Assembly (NCBI GenBank): GCA_035395685.1
Contig: DAOPBR010000001.1
Span: forward strand, 1 to 64,000
Direction of reading: 5' to 3'
DNA: 64,000 bases
DNA from: JAKJGA01 sp029554345
Lineage (GTDB): Bacteria; Spirochaetota; UBA4802; JAFGJZ01
Part shown: one piece after another, positions 43,577 through 52,089 of the stretch
Position numbering within the stretch: the stretch's first letter is position 1
Layout of the letters: each line of letters starts with the position of its first letter
Notes under the pieces: model-generated
Told to the model about the DNA's origin: nothing
What the model saw: the letters and a program-made list of their open reading frames with translations, nothing else
Databases searched by the model: none
Program-made: the position numbers and the translations under genes

Positions 43577-44059
43577 TTATTTTGACACTTTGAAAGATTT
43601 AACTGATAACTCAAAAATGCTTTTCATTTTGGTGTAATCTTTTTCTTCACATAGTCCAGTTATAAAATAATCGGTTTGGCCTTTAAAAATTGAGATATCC
43701 CAGATATAGCTGAAATTATTAAGATTTCCTTTAAAGACAATTCTAGAAGGATTTCCTTTATCAAGAAAAATTTCCTGATAATCAGGTATACTTTCCTTGA
43801 GAATTGACGAAGTTCTTTCAATAATTTCATCGTCATCATCATTCTTTCCGCTGCTCACGGTTATTGAAGGATTTATTTTCTGAATATCCTCACTCTTTTG
43901 TGAAAATAAAGCTAATGTTTCCCCCTTACCTGCTGAACTCTCCCAGGCTTCAGGGTAGCTTATACTGAAATGTTCAGAGTCATATTTCTTGAATCCTTCA
44001 GGAACACCTGAACAGGAAAATAGAAGAAATATTAAAAATACATAAAAAAAAGTTTTCAT
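43577..44059 (-). CDS. Lipoprotein with PsbP/DUF1795-like domain
   Basis: A 160-residue lipoprotein. Signal sequence MKTFFYVFLIFLLFSC with Cys16 in a relaxed lipobox (LFSC). The mature domain reads FKKYDSEHFSISYPEAWE ... SRIVFKGN ... FITGLCEEKDYTKMKSIFE, the typical pattern of PsbP-like/DUF1795 proteins, small alpha-beta folds found in many secreted bacterial proteins. Binding function unknown. Divergent from the MacB-like permease gene; solitary. Confidence 0.7.
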   Translation of the reverse strand: MKTFFYVFLIFLLFSCSGVPEGFKKYDSEHFSISYPEAWESSAGKGETLALFSQKSEDIQKINPSITVSSGKNDDDDEIIERTSSILKESIPDYQEIFLDKGNPSRIVFKGNLNNFSYIWDISIFKGQTDYFITGLCEEKDYTKMKSIFELSVKSFKVSK

Positions 44060-44156
44060 AGTTTGCCATTTAATTCTTGATAAATTTTGTTAAAAAATGT
44101 CACATAACATGATTCTGCTGATGCAGAAGAATAATCAAGTAAAAGTTGAGGAAATT

Positions 44157-45353
44157 TTGGTTAATAAATTTGATCTTCTCCGGTCTGCATATATTGATCT
44201 CCGTAAAAACAAAATCCGCTCAGCTTTAACTACACTTGGCATTATCATCGGTGTTTCTTCAGTTATTTCAATATCCGGTCTAAGCGCCAGTGCCGCAGAA
44301 GTTGTAAAAGGAAAACTTTTTTCGTACGGTAAAAATGCCGTCAGATTTTATCAGGGTGATAAACAGTGGGCCACTGAAACAGATTTGATCAACCTTAAGC
44401 AACAGAATCCCAATATTAAATATATTACTCCGCTTTATGAACAAAATATTTATGACGTAAAAAGCATTTATTATAAATTGAACATGAGCAGGCTTCAAGC
44501 CACAACCAATGATTATTTTTTTATCAAAGAAATGAAACTTTCAAGCGGACGTCTTTTTTCAAATACGGAGATATTATCTGCTTCAAGAGTTGCTATTATA
44601 GGGAATACTGTCAAAGAAGCACTCTTTGATAAATTAAATCCTTTAGGAATGGAAATTACTATAAATAATGTCCCTTTCAAAGTTATCGGAGTTTCCGAAA
44701 GTTCCGGTACTTCAATCGGCGGAAAAGACTTTGATAATTTTATCGCAATTCCTTACAACCGTATCAGCTCAATTAAAAATCAAAAAATTCTTATTGAGCA
44801 GATATATGCATCTACCGAAGAAAGCATTCATGTAGATTTGTTAAAAAACAATATTTTGAAATATTTTAGATCAAAATTCCACATTCTTCCCGGAAATGAT
44901 CATACCCAACTCTTCAGAGTTTCTACATCCCAAGATAAATTGGAAATAGCGAATTATGTAATGAGTGCCTTAAAATGGCTTATGGTTGCTGTAGCATCGA
45001 TAGCTCTTTTTGTAGGCGGCGTCGGAATTATGAACATCATGCTTGCTTCCGTAAATGAAAGAATCCGTGAAGTCGGCTTGAGAATGGCCATAGGAGCAAA
45101 GAAGCGCGATATTTTGTTGCAGTTTCTATCCGAATCGGTCGTTCTTAGCGTAATTGGAGGAAGCATCGGAATTGTCGTAGGACTAATTTCTTACGCTATA
45201 ATAGTTTATATTCTAAAATGGCCGTTTATTCTTTCAGTTTTTTCAATAATAATATCATATTTCTTTTCGGCAGCAGTTGGAATTTTCTTCGGTTTTTATC
45301 CCGCAAAAAAAGCATCTGAAATGCTTCCTATTGAGGCATTAAAACATGTTTGA
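44157..45353 (+). CDS. MacB/FtsX-family ABC permease
   Basis: A 398-residue permease with the MacB topology: helix near 20-40 in a conserved frame (LRSAYIDLRKNKIRSALTTLGIIIGV), a periplasmic MacB-PCD domain, and three C-terminal helices with the family mark NIMLASVNERIREVGLRMAIGAKKRDIL. TTG 44157 is favoured as start because GAGGA precedes it and it leaves room for a promoter; ATG 44097 would add 20 residues without a ribosome site. No ATPase is adjacent, so it may work with an ATPase encoded elsewhere. The stop overlaps miaA by eight bases. Confidence 0.85.
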   Translation: MVNKFDLLRSAYIDLRKNKIRSALTTLGIIIGVSSVISISGLSASAAEVVKGKLFSYGKNAVRFYQGDKQWATETDLINLKQQNPNIKYITPLYEQNIYDVKSIYYKLNMSRLQATTNDYFFIKEMKLSSGRLFSNTEILSASRVAIIGNTVKEALFDKLNPLGMEITINNVPFKVIGVSESSGTSIGGKDFDNFIAIPYNRISSIKNQKILIEQIYASTEESIHVDLLKNNILKYFRSKFHILPGNDHTQLFRVSTSQDKLEIANYVMSALKWLMVAVASIALFVGGVGIMNIMLASVNERIREVGLRMAIGAKKRDILLQFLSESVVLSVIGGSIGIVVGLISYAIIVYILKWPFILSVFSIIISYFFSAAVGIFFGFYPAKKASEMLPIEALKHV

Positions 45354-46251
45354 TTCCGTTTTCATAATGGGGCCGACTGCCTGCGGAAAAACCTCAATAG
45401 CAGTCAAAACCGCATTATTGAACAATGGTGAAATTATATCTGCTGATTCACGCCAGGTATTCAGAAGCATGGACATCGGCACCGGAAAAGATCTGGACGA
45501 TTATAATTTACATAATATCAATTATCACATGATAGATGTCGTTTCACCAAATGATAAATTCTCTCTTTATGACTATATGACAGGCTTTGAAAAATCTTTT
45601 GCAAAAATCTTATCTCATAATAAACTCCCGGTGATTTGCGGCGGTACGGGTTTATATATTGAAGCGCTGCTCAAAGGGTTTAGTCTTTCGGATATACCTG
45701 AGGACATTGATTATAGAAATAAAATGGACATGTTGACGAAAGAGAATCTCATACAAAAGCTGTCAGATTATCCGGAAATTTACAGCAAAACAGATTTATC
45801 TTCTAAAAAAAGAATAATACGTTCACTCGAAATAGCTGAAAACGGCGGCAAAGTCGGAAGTAATCAAAATATTTTTGTAAAAAATCCTCTAAACTTTTTA
45901 GTATACTTTCCTCGTGATGAAATCAAAACAAGAATCGAAAACCGTTTGAAAACACGTATCGATAATGGAATGGTAGAAGAAGGTAAAAAGCTATTACAAA
46001 ACGGACTTGATTTAAATAAAATGAAATCATTCGGCATGGAATACAAAAGGATGGCGGAGTACTTATCAGGAGAAATTGATTACCCTACTTTCTTCAACAA
46101 TCTGTTAACCGATATATTCCGTTTAGCAAAAAGACAAATGACATGGTTTAGAGGGATGAAAAGACGCGGAATTTCTTACATTGAAATTGACCTTTCTAAA
46201 ACATCGCATGATGAAGCTGTTCGGTTCATCTCTTCGAATATTTTAAAATAA
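45346..46251 (+). CDS. miaA: tRNA dimethylallyltransferase
   Basis: A 301-residue enzyme that prenylates A37 of tRNAs reading codons that begin with U. P-loop MGPTACGKTSIAV (about 8-20), the substrate-binding ISADSRQVFRSMDIGTGK segment, GGTGLYIEALLKG and the C-terminal RLAKRQMTWFRG are all present. Length is normal. It starts within the permease gene (eight-base overlap) and is closed by a strong bidirectional terminator shared with lgt. Confidence 0.96.
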   Translation: MFDSVFIMGPTACGKTSIAVKTALLNNGEIISADSRQVFRSMDIGTGKDLDDYNLHNINYHMIDVVSPNDKFSLYDYMTGFEKSFAKILSHNKLPVICGGTGLYIEALLKGFSLSDIPEDIDYRNKMDMLTKENLIQKLSDYPEIYSKTDLSSKKRIIRSLEIAENGGKVGSNQNIFVKNPLNFLVYFPRDEIKTRIENRLKTRIDNGMVEEGKKLLQNGLDLNKMKSFGMEYKRMAEYLSGEIDYPTFFNNLLTDIFRLAKRQMTWFRGMKRRGISYIEIDLSKTSHDEAVRFISSNILK

Positions 46252-46254
46252 AAA

Positions 46255-46282
46255 AATAACGCCGGATCTTTCCGGCGTTATT
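46255..46282. terminator. Bidirectional terminator between miaA and lgt
   Basis: Perfect 12-bp stem AATAACGCCGGA/TCCGGCGTTATT with a TCTT loop between convergent genes; A-run on one side. Confidence 0.85.
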
Positions 46283-46311
46283 GTATAAATCAATCAATGC
46301 CTAATTACATA

Positions 46312-47064
46312 TTATGCTGTCTGCTTTTTCCTGAAGTTATAAACTAAACCAGCAATACCGCATACGAAAATCACGATAGCAATAATCTGTGCCTGAGTGA
46401 GCGAGAATGCCACTTTTGGATTAACTCTTATAAATTCCACGCCAAAACGAGCAACGGCATTTAAAAGCATATAGGTAAAAATCAAAGTACCCTTCGGAAG
46501 ATCGCGTTTTCTCAAATTAAGAAGAAAAGCACAAACAAGAAATGAAAAAAATGATTCAAAAAGCGGTGTTGGATACACACCTGTTGAAGTTGGAACGATG
46601 CCGTTAGGATAACTTGTAGCAAAAATGGAATCAGTAGCTACTCCGAAGCATCCGTCGCCTGAAACATGACATCCTATTCTTCCAACAGCATATCCAAGTG
46701 CTACAGCCGGAGCAACCATATCTGCTATTTCAAGATATGATTCTTTGTATTTTTTCACCACAAAATAACATGCTGCAAATGCTACGATAATTCCGCCGTA
46801 TACGGAAAGACCGTCACCGGAAAGTATCATATCTTTAGGTGATGCAAAAAACTGCTCAAGATTGTCAACAATATGAAAAAGCTTGGCGCCGATAATAGCA
46901 CTCGGTATTGCGACTATCAGAATGGTCGAAGCCATTTCATGATTCTTTCCTCTTAATTTCATTTCTCTTTCAAGAAGAAGAAAAGCAAGATAGAATGCAA
47001 GTCCGAGCAATACCCCGAATGTTGTTATGGTTAACGCCTTGTACTGAAAAATTACAGGGAACAT
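46312..47064 (-). CDS. lgt: Prolipoprotein diacylglyceryl transferase (Lgt family)
   Basis: A 250-residue polytopic membrane enzyme of the Lgt family, which adds the diacylglyceryl group to lipobox cysteines. About seven hydrophobic segments are seen; the loop GRIGCHVSGDGCFG near 133-146 corresponds to the Lgt signature GRIGNF-NxE/GCCYG in its variant form, and GDGLSVYGGIIVAF matches the GGL-SWYGL-type N-terminal signature with changes. FGVEFIRVNP corresponds to the C-terminal FxxEFxR. Variants like this occur in divergent Lgt branches, so activity is likely but not certain. It would lipidate the lipoproteins seen in the window. Confidence 0.8.
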   Translation of the reverse strand: MFPVIFQYKALTITTFGVLLGLAFYLAFLLLEREMKLRGKNHEMASTILIVAIPSAIIGAKLFHIVDNLEQFFASPKDMILSGDGLSVYGGIIVAFAACYFVVKKYKESYLEIADMVAPAVALGYAVGRIGCHVSGDGCFGVATDSIFATSYPNGIVPTSTGVYPTPLFESFFSFLVCAFLLNLRKRDLPKGTLIFTYMLLNAVARFGVEFIRVNPKVAFSLTQAQIIAIVIFVCGIAGLVYNFRKKQTA

Positions 47065-47278
47065 TAAAAATCTCCTTATAAATCAATTTAAAAAACTTCA
47101 GAATTAATCTGATATTTTGTCAAGATTATTAAGAATTCATAGCTAATACATCTTATTTTCATGATCCAACAATGTTTTAAATATTTTTCTTCAAAATTCA
47201 TTTCTCGATAATCAAAAATGACTGCTTTCTTTATGTTAAAATTCTTGACATGTATAACTATCCCTTTTTAGTGACAAT

Positions 47279-47353
47279 ATGAGCATAGGAATAAATCTAT
47301 TCGGACGACTTCGTAACAACTCTACATCGCAGAGCGGTTTCGTGTTGCCTTGA
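47279..47353 (+). CDS. Putative leuA leader peptide
   Basis: A 24-codon reading frame opening MSIGINLFGRLRNNS and ending FVLP, 80 bases upstream of leuA and followed by a terminator at 47379-47407. It includes three leucine codons (CTA, CTT, TTG) and two isoleucine codons. Position and architecture suggest ribosome-mediated attenuation, but leucine enrichment is modest and no ribosome site is obvious. Confidence 0.4.
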   Translation: MSIGINLFGRLRNNSTSQSGFVLP

Positions 47354-47378
47354 ATAATTAAAATTTTTTGCAAATGCG

Positions 47379-47407
47379 GGCCGTCTCTGAAAGAGTCGGC
47401 CTTTTTT
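47379..47407 (+). terminator. Attenuator-type terminator in the leuA leader
   Basis: Stem GGCCG-t-CTCT with GAA loop and AGAG-t-CGGCC, followed by TTTTTTG, ending about 27 bases before the leuA ATG. A terminator placed between promoter and structural gene implies regulated read-through. Confidence 0.75.
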
Positions 47408-47433
47408 GTTTTAGCAGTTTCACAGGAGGAAAA

Positions 47434-49104
47434 ATGAGCACAAACAATTATGCGAAAATGAAGCCCATTGAAAACAATAACCGTTCATGGCCTTCAGCAC
47501 AAATCACTAAATCTCCGGCATGGTGCGCGGTAGACCTCCGTGACGGCAATCAGGCTCTTCCAAATCCGATGACTCCTGAGCAAAAACTGGAATATTTCAA
47601 ACTTCTATGCTCCATAGGATTCAAAGAGATCGAAATCGGTTTTCCTTCTGCATCAGAAGATGATTTCAACTTCTGCAGAAAATTAATTGAAGAAAATATA
47701 ATTCCGGATGATGTTGTCATATCCGTATTAGTACAATCACGTTCGCATTTAATAACTCGTACAATTGAAGCTCTTAAAGGAGTAAGAAAGTGTGTAGTTC
47801 ATGTGTATATCGCAACCAGCGATCTTCATACACAATATGTTTTCGGTCTTAAAAAAACTGATGTAATTGAAACAGCCCTTGCTGCTGTTAAACAGATCAA
47901 AAACGAGTCTGACGAATTTCTTAAAGATTCCGAAGTCGGTCTTGAATTTTCTCCGGAAGAATTTACCGATACAGACCTTGATTTCGCGGTTGAACTTTGC
48001 ACCAAGGTCATTGAAACATGGAATCCTAAACCGTCAGAAAAAGTGATTCTTAATCTTCCAATGACAGTTGAAAGAAGACTGCCGAACGAATATGCCGACA
48101 TGATAGAAATTTTCATGAAGAAAAACAAGTATCCTGAAAAATCAATTATTTCTCTTCACGCGCATAATGACATGGGGTGTGCTGTTGCCGCAACAACCAT
48201 GGCATTGATGGCAGGTGCTCAAAGAGTTGAAGGAACACTTCTCGGTCATGGAGAACGAACAGGAAACCTTGATCTTATTACGATGGCTCTCAATCTTGAA
48301 TATCTCGGCGTCAAAACAGGCTTAAATTTTTCAGATATGCCTGAAATTGTTGACACTGTTGAAAGAATAACTTCAATGCCCGTTCATCCGAGACACCCCT
48401 ACTGCGGAGAACTTGTCTTTACGGCATTTTCAGGATCTCATCAGGATGCGATAAAAAAGGGATTTGTCCAAAAAGAAGAACTAGCTAATGCTTTCGGCGG
48501 TTGGAAAATACCGTATCTTCATGTTGATCCGACTGCTCTTGGACGAAAGTTTGAAAAATTTATCCGAATCAACAGCCAGAGCGGAAAAGGCGGAATTGCA
48601 TTCGTGCTTCAGCATGATTATAAGATAAAAATGCCGAAATGGATGCAGATTGACTTTGCTAAACAGGTTCAGGCCTATGCTGATAAAATGTCGCGTGAAC
48701 TCGAGGGTTCAGAAATAAAGAAACTGTTTGATGAAACTTATATTCAAACAGGCGATAAAATAAAACTGATCAATTATTGGCCCCGCCCTTCCGAGATTTC
48801 TCCGTCAGATATAGAAGGAGAAGTTCTTCTCAATATTAACGGAAAAGAATTTCGGGCAAAGGCATCCGGAAACGGACCCATTTCGGCATTTGTTGAGGCT
48901 GTAAATTCCATAGACGGAATTCCGTCATTTACACTTCAGGAATATGAAGAAGAAACAATGGGACAATCCGCCGATGCAACAGGTATATGCTTTGTCAGAA
49001 TCAGAAATGAAAACAGCAACAAAGGAGTAATTGCAGCCGGAACCGATTCAAATATAATTCAGGCGGCAGCAAAAGCCATCATTTCAGGACTTAATAAACT
49101 CTAA
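47434..49104 (+). CDS. leuA: 2-isopropylmalate synthase
   Basis: A 556-residue enzyme of the first committed step of leucine synthesis (acetyl-CoA plus 2-oxoisovalerate). It is the long type-2 form: catalytic TIM barrel with CAVDLRDGNQAL (metal-binding Asp-Gly near 33-44), SLHAHNDMGCAVAA (the HxH metal ligands) and GTLLGHGERTGNLDLI, and a C-terminal regulatory LeuA dimer domain (about 420-556) that binds leucine for feedback control. ATG 47434 is chosen; GGAGG lies four bases upstream. No other leu genes follow; the gene stands alone between its attenuator and a terminator. Confidence 0.96.
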   Translation: MSTNNYAKMKPIENNNRSWPSAQITKSPAWCAVDLRDGNQALPNPMTPEQKLEYFKLLCSIGFKEIEIGFPSASEDDFNFCRKLIEENIIPDDVVISVLVQSRSHLITRTIEALKGVRKCVVHVYIATSDLHTQYVFGLKKTDVIETALAAVKQIKNESDEFLKDSEVGLEFSPEEFTDTDLDFAVELCTKVIETWNPKPSEKVILNLPMTVERRLPNEYADMIEIFMKKNKYPEKSIISLHAHNDMGCAVAATTMALMAGAQRVEGTLLGHGERTGNLDLITMALNLEYLGVKTGLNFSDMPEIVDTVERITSMPVHPRHPYCGELVFTAFSGSHQDAIKKGFVQKEELANAFGGWKIPYLHVDPTALGRKFEKFIRINSQSGKGGIAFVLQHDYKIKMPKWMQIDFAKQVQAYADKMSRELEGSEIKKLFDETYIQTGDKIKLINYWPRPSEISPSDIEGEVLLNINGKEFRAKASGNGPISAFVEAVNSIDGIPSFTLQEYEEETMGQSADATGICFVRIRNENSNKGVIAAGTDSNIIQAAAKAIISGLNKL

Positions 49105-49139
49105 TTTATCGAATTTAATTCTTCTGCCAAATAGAAATC

Positions 49140-49172
49140 AATCAGGCTTCACCGTAAATGAAGCCTGATTAT
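49140..49172 (+). terminator. Terminator after leuA
   Basis: Perfect 12-bp stem AATCAGGCTTCA/TGAAGCCTGATT with a 7-base loop, followed by a short T/A-rich tail, 36 bases after the stop. Confidence 0.8.
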
Positions 49173-49207
49173 TAGTCTCATTTTTCTTTTATATCATTAA
49201 AAAATAG

Positions 49208-49236
49208 TTGTCGCCGTATCGATCTTTACTTATATT
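49208..49236 (+). promoter_or_regulatory. groES-groEL promoter
   Basis: TTGTCG at 49208-49213 and TATATT at 49231-49236 with a 17-base spacer; the predicted start point is at the left edge of the CIRCE operator. Confidence 0.65.
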
Positions 49237-49243
49237 GACCGTA

Positions 49244-49269
49244 TTAGCACTCATTTAGCTGAGTGCTAA
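49244..49269 (+). promoter_or_regulatory. CIRCE operator (HrcA binding site) with 8-base spacer
   Basis: TTAGCACTC and GAGTGCTAA, both perfect CIRCE half-sites, separated by 8 bases rather than the usual 9. Heat-shock control by HrcA repressor of the groESL operon is expected. Confidence 0.92.
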
Positions 49270-49311
49270 CAAAAAAAGCAAAAATATTCAAAAAATAAAA
49301 GGAGGATTACT

Positions 49312-49596
49312 GTGGGAATAAGACCACTTGGAGACAGAGTACTCATCGAGACTCTTGAAGAGGATGTAGTAAAAAAAGGTTCTCTTTTCATTCCTGACAC
49401 TGCAAAGGAAAAACCTCAGCAGGGGAAAGTTATCGCAGTAGGAAACGGCAAATACGAGGATGGAAAACTTGTTTCTATTGACGTTAAAGCCGGAGACAAA
49501 GTTCTCTACGGCAAATATGCCGGAACCGAAGTGAAATTCGACGGAAAGGATTACCTGATTGTCCGTGAAAGCGATATCCTCGCTGTATTATCGTAA
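49312..49596 (+). CDS. groES: Co-chaperonin GroES
   Basis: A 94-residue heptameric lid of the GroEL chaperonin. The family blocks RPLGDRVLIETLEED, the mobile loop (KKGSLFIPDTAKEKPQQGKV), GDKVLYGKYAGTEVK and the C-terminal DILAVL are present. The start codon is GTG, decided by a strong AAAGGAGG upstream. First gene of the CIRCE-controlled operon; groEL follows after 15 bases. Confidence 0.98.
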   Translation: MGIRPLGDRVLIETLEEDVVKKGSLFIPDTAKEKPQQGKVIAVGNGKYEDGKLVSIDVKAGDKVLYGKYAGTEVKFDGKDYLIVRESDILAVLS

Positions 49597-49611
49597 TTTA
49601 AGAGGTAAAAA

Positions 49612-51255
49612 ATGGGTGCAAAGATATTAAAGTTTAATGAAGAAGCCAGACAGGCTATTCTTAAGGGTGTTGATCAGCTCGCAGAAGCAGTTCAGACTAC
49701 CCTCGGACCTCGCGGTAGAAATGTAGTTATCGATAAAAAATACGGTTCGCCTACTATCACAAAAGACGGTGTTACAGTTGCTAAAGAAATCGAACTTGAG
49801 GACCCGTTTGAAAACATGGGCGCACAGATGGTTAAAGAAGTTGCAACCAAAACCAATGATGTAGCCGGAGACGGAACTACAACTGCAACAGTTCTTGCAG
49901 CTGCTATTTACAAAGAGTGCCTAAAGAACGTTACAGCCGGTGCTAATCCGACTGCTCTTAAACGCGGTCTGGACAAGGCAGTTGAAGCCGCTGTAAAAAG
50001 CATAAAAGAATCTTCACGCTCCATCAAAGATAAAAAAGAAATAGCTCAGGTAGCCGCGATTTCTGCAAACAATGACATGGAAATCGGTGAACTTATTTCC
50101 GAAGCAATGGAAAAAGTCGGCAAAGACGGCGTAATCACCGTTGAAGAAGCTAAATCCATCGAAACTCATCTTGAAGTTGTTGAAGGTATGCAGTTCGACA
50201 GAGGATACATCTCTCCTTACATGGCAACTGATGCCGAGAACATGACGGCAACTCTTGAAGACGCTTACATTCTTCTTTATGACAAGAAGATCAGCTCAAT
50301 GAAAGACCTTCTTCCTGTTCTTGAGCAGGTTGCTCAGGCGAGAAAACCTCTTCTTATAATTGCGGAAGATGTTGAAGGCGAAGCCCTTGCGACTGTGGTT
50401 GTTAACAACCTCAGAAAAACTATCAGCTGCGTAGCGGTAAAAGCTCCTGGTTTCGGAGACAGAAGAAAAGCTATGATGGAAGATATCGCTATTCTTACAG
50501 GCGGACAGGTCATCAGCGAAGAAGTCGGAAGAAAGCTTGAAAGCGCAACCATGGAAGACCTCGGACAGGCTAAAAAAGTTATCATCGAAAAAGAAAACAC
50601 AACTGTCATCGAAGGTAAAGGCGATTCAAAACAGGTTCAGGAAAGAATCAAGCAGATCAAAAAACAGATCGAAACTTCAACCTCAGATTACGACAAAGAA
50701 AAACTTAACGAAAGACTTGCTAAACTTGCAGGCGGAGTTGCGGTTATCAATGTCGGTGCAGCAACAGAAGTTGAACTTAAAGAAAAGAAAGCACGCGTTG
50801 AAGACGCTCTTTCTGCAACCCGTTCAGCGGTTGAAGAAGGAATTGTTCCGGGCGGCGGACTTACTCTTCTCAGCACTTTCAAAGCAATTACTGACGCTTC
50901 AGCAAAACTTGAAGGCGACGAAAAAATCGGAGCTCTCATTATCGCGAAAGCAGTTGAAGCCCCTATGCGCAGAATCGCGACCAATGCAGGTCTCGAAGGT
51001 TCTGTAATCGTTGAAAAAGCAAAGACAGAAAAAGCCGGTATCGGTTTCAACGCGGCAAGTCTTGTTTGGGAAAACATGATCGACGCGGGAATCATCGACC
51101 CTGCAAAAGTAGTAAGAACTGCTCTTCAGAATGCAGCATCCGTAGCCGGAATGCTTTCTACAACTGAAGTTCTCATTACTGAAAAACCGGAAGAAAACAA
51201 AGCTCCTGCAATGCCTGCAGGCGGCGGAATGGGAGGCATGGGCGGAATGTACTAA
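49612..51255 (+). CDS. groEL: Chaperonin GroEL
   Basis: A 547-residue chaperonin subunit forming double heptameric rings. Equatorial, intermediate and apical domains are complete: TLGPRGRNVVIDKKYGSPTI, the ATPase segment GDGTTTATVLAAAI, GYISPYMATDAENM, and the C-terminal GGMGGMGGMY tail. Codon use is stronger and more GC-rich than most of the window, in keeping with high expression. Followed by a strong terminator. Confidence 0.99.
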   Translation: MGAKILKFNEEARQAILKGVDQLAEAVQTTLGPRGRNVVIDKKYGSPTITKDGVTVAKEIELEDPFENMGAQMVKEVATKTNDVAGDGTTTATVLAAAIYKECLKNVTAGANPTALKRGLDKAVEAAVKSIKESSRSIKDKKEIAQVAAISANNDMEIGELISEAMEKVGKDGVITVEEAKSIETHLEVVEGMQFDRGYISPYMATDAENMTATLEDAYILLYDKKISSMKDLLPVLEQVAQARKPLLIIAEDVEGEALATVVVNNLRKTISCVAVKAPGFGDRRKAMMEDIAILTGGQVISEEVGRKLESATMEDLGQAKKVIIEKENTTVIEGKGDSKQVQERIKQIKKQIETSTSDYDKEKLNERLAKLAGGVAVINVGAATEVELKEKKARVEDALSATRSAVEEGIVPGGGLTLLSTFKAITDASAKLEGDEKIGALIIAKAVEAPMRRIATNAGLEGSVIVEKAKTEKAGIGFNAASLVWENMIDAGIIDPAKVVRTALQNAASVAGMLSTTEVLITEKPEENKAPAMPAGGGMGGMGGMY

Positions 51256-51273
51256 TACACCGTTCATCCATAC

Positions 51274-51303
51274 AAAAAAAGCCGGGGCAACCCGGCTTTT
51301 TTA
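51274..51303 (+). terminator. Terminator of the groESL operon
   Basis: Stem AAAAGCCGGG/CCCGGCTTTT with a GCAA tetraloop and a following T-run, 19 bases after groEL. Confidence 0.9.
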
Positions 51304-51342
51304 TTTACTGAAGAATAATAATTTTAAAAATAATTAAATCAC

Positions 51343-51588
51343 TCATACAGCCGCAGAAAGGTTCCACCATAACTTGAATTCTTTCACGGCATTTGCAGCC
51401 TCCTCATTAGGACATTTTAAAAGAACTACCCTATAAGCATCATCAAACTCATACTCATTAAAATCAAAGGAATGAAGCTTAAGAACATATGACAAAGCTT
51501 CTGCGTCTTCCGCTTCATTTATCATGTCGCGGAGTATCCTGTCTTTCATTGCACGCATTATAAATTTTTCAGCCGAATCAATACTCAT
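51343..51588 (-). CDS. Nif11-domain small protein
   Basis: An 81-residue protein with a Nif11-like domain: SIDSAEKFIMRAMKDRILRD followed by INEAEDAEALSYVLKLHSFDF matches the family pattern S-x-E-x-A-x-x-F...D..L...L..A.d.e.......GF-F. Nif11 proteins occur near nitrogen-fixation genes and as leader regions of ribosomal peptide precursors; here no double-glycine leader end or core peptide is seen, so a precursor role is unlikely. ATG 51588 is decided by AGGAGA seven bases upstream; it overlaps the upstream Fe-S winged-helix gene by 11 bases, so the two act together. Confidence 0.6.
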   Translation of the reverse strand: MSIDSAEKFIMRAMKDRILRDMINEAEDAEALSYVLKLHSFDFNEYEFDDAYRVVLLKCPNEEAANAVKEFKLWWNLSAAV

Positions 51589-51850
51589 CTGAAGTTCTCC
51601 TTTCCAAAAGCGGTATAATGATACTTTCACCGGAAATAACAGTTTCAGAATCATTGCATTTATCTGAACATAAAGAACAAGAAGATGAGCAAGCAGAACC
51701 GCCGATACGTATAAATCCCTCATCTTTAAGCCGCTTAACCAATTCAATTACGACAAGAATTGGTACTTCAGTTGCTTCAGCAATGTTTAATGCCGAAACG
51801 GTTCTTTTTGAAGTCAGATATTCTTTAATCACTAAATAATTGTTTTTCAT
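51578..51850 (-). CDS. FeoC-like winged-helix protein with Cys4 cluster
   Basis: A 90-residue protein combining a winged helix (about 1-50: VIKEYLTSKRTVSALNIAEA, VVIELVKRLKDEGFIRI) with a cysteine knot C-x3-C-x2-C-x3-C (ACSSSCSLCSDKC, about 54-65), the arrangement of FeoC-like [Fe-S] switches that regulate iron uptake FeoB. No feoA/feoB is in the window, so it may instead be an Fe-S sensing repressor. It heads a two-gene unit with the Nif11-like protein, about 240 bases upstream of fliD in the opposite direction. Confidence 0.65.
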   Translation of the reverse strand: MKNNYLVIKEYLTSKRTVSALNIAEATEVPILVVIELVKRLKDEGFIRIGGSACSSSCSLCSDKCNDSETVISGESIIIPLLERRTSDEY

Positions 51851-51974
51851 AACTATAGATAATAGATGCTGTAACTAATTGTCAAGTTTGAGCTTTACGA
51901 TTATCCTCGATAAAGAGATATTTTACATTTCCGTAATCACGTTAACTTTTTCTGGTCATTCCGAAAACGATATC

Positions 51975-51990
51975 TTATCGGCAAAATAAG
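51975..51990 (-). promoter_or_regulatory. Second copy of the GCCGATAA element (minus strand)
   Basis: CTTATTTTGCCGATAA on the minus strand, 125 bases upstream of the FeoC-like gene; differs by one base from the element ahead of the hydrogenase chemoreceptor. It fits a sigma-28 -10 box, though a redox operator is also possible. Confidence 0.4.
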
Positions 51991-52041
51991 CTTGAAAAAC
52001 TGATTTTTTTTATTATTTTGCTTATAGAAATTGAAAAAGTT

Positions 52042-52048
52042 CCGATAA
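52042..52048 (+). promoter_or_regulatory. Sigma-28-like -10 element of fliD
   Basis: CCGATAA (in TTCCGATAATC) 41 bases upstream of the fliD ATG, the expected place for a late flagellar promoter; the -35 region (TTATAGAA) is only a partial match. Confidence 0.45.
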
Positions 52049-52089
52049 TCTGGTTAGAAGACATAATATGTCTAAAAAGGGGGACTGAG

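Noticed and set aside
50899..51267. Minus-strand frame of 122 codons opposite groEL, and plus-strand shadow at 50537-51007
   Set aside because: Overlap a certain groEL gene and reflect its strong codon bias.
51343..51747. Longer version of the Nif11-like protein (134 codons)
   Set aside because: The upstream part overlaps the FeoC-like gene in another frame; the AGGAGA site and domain start support ATG 51588.
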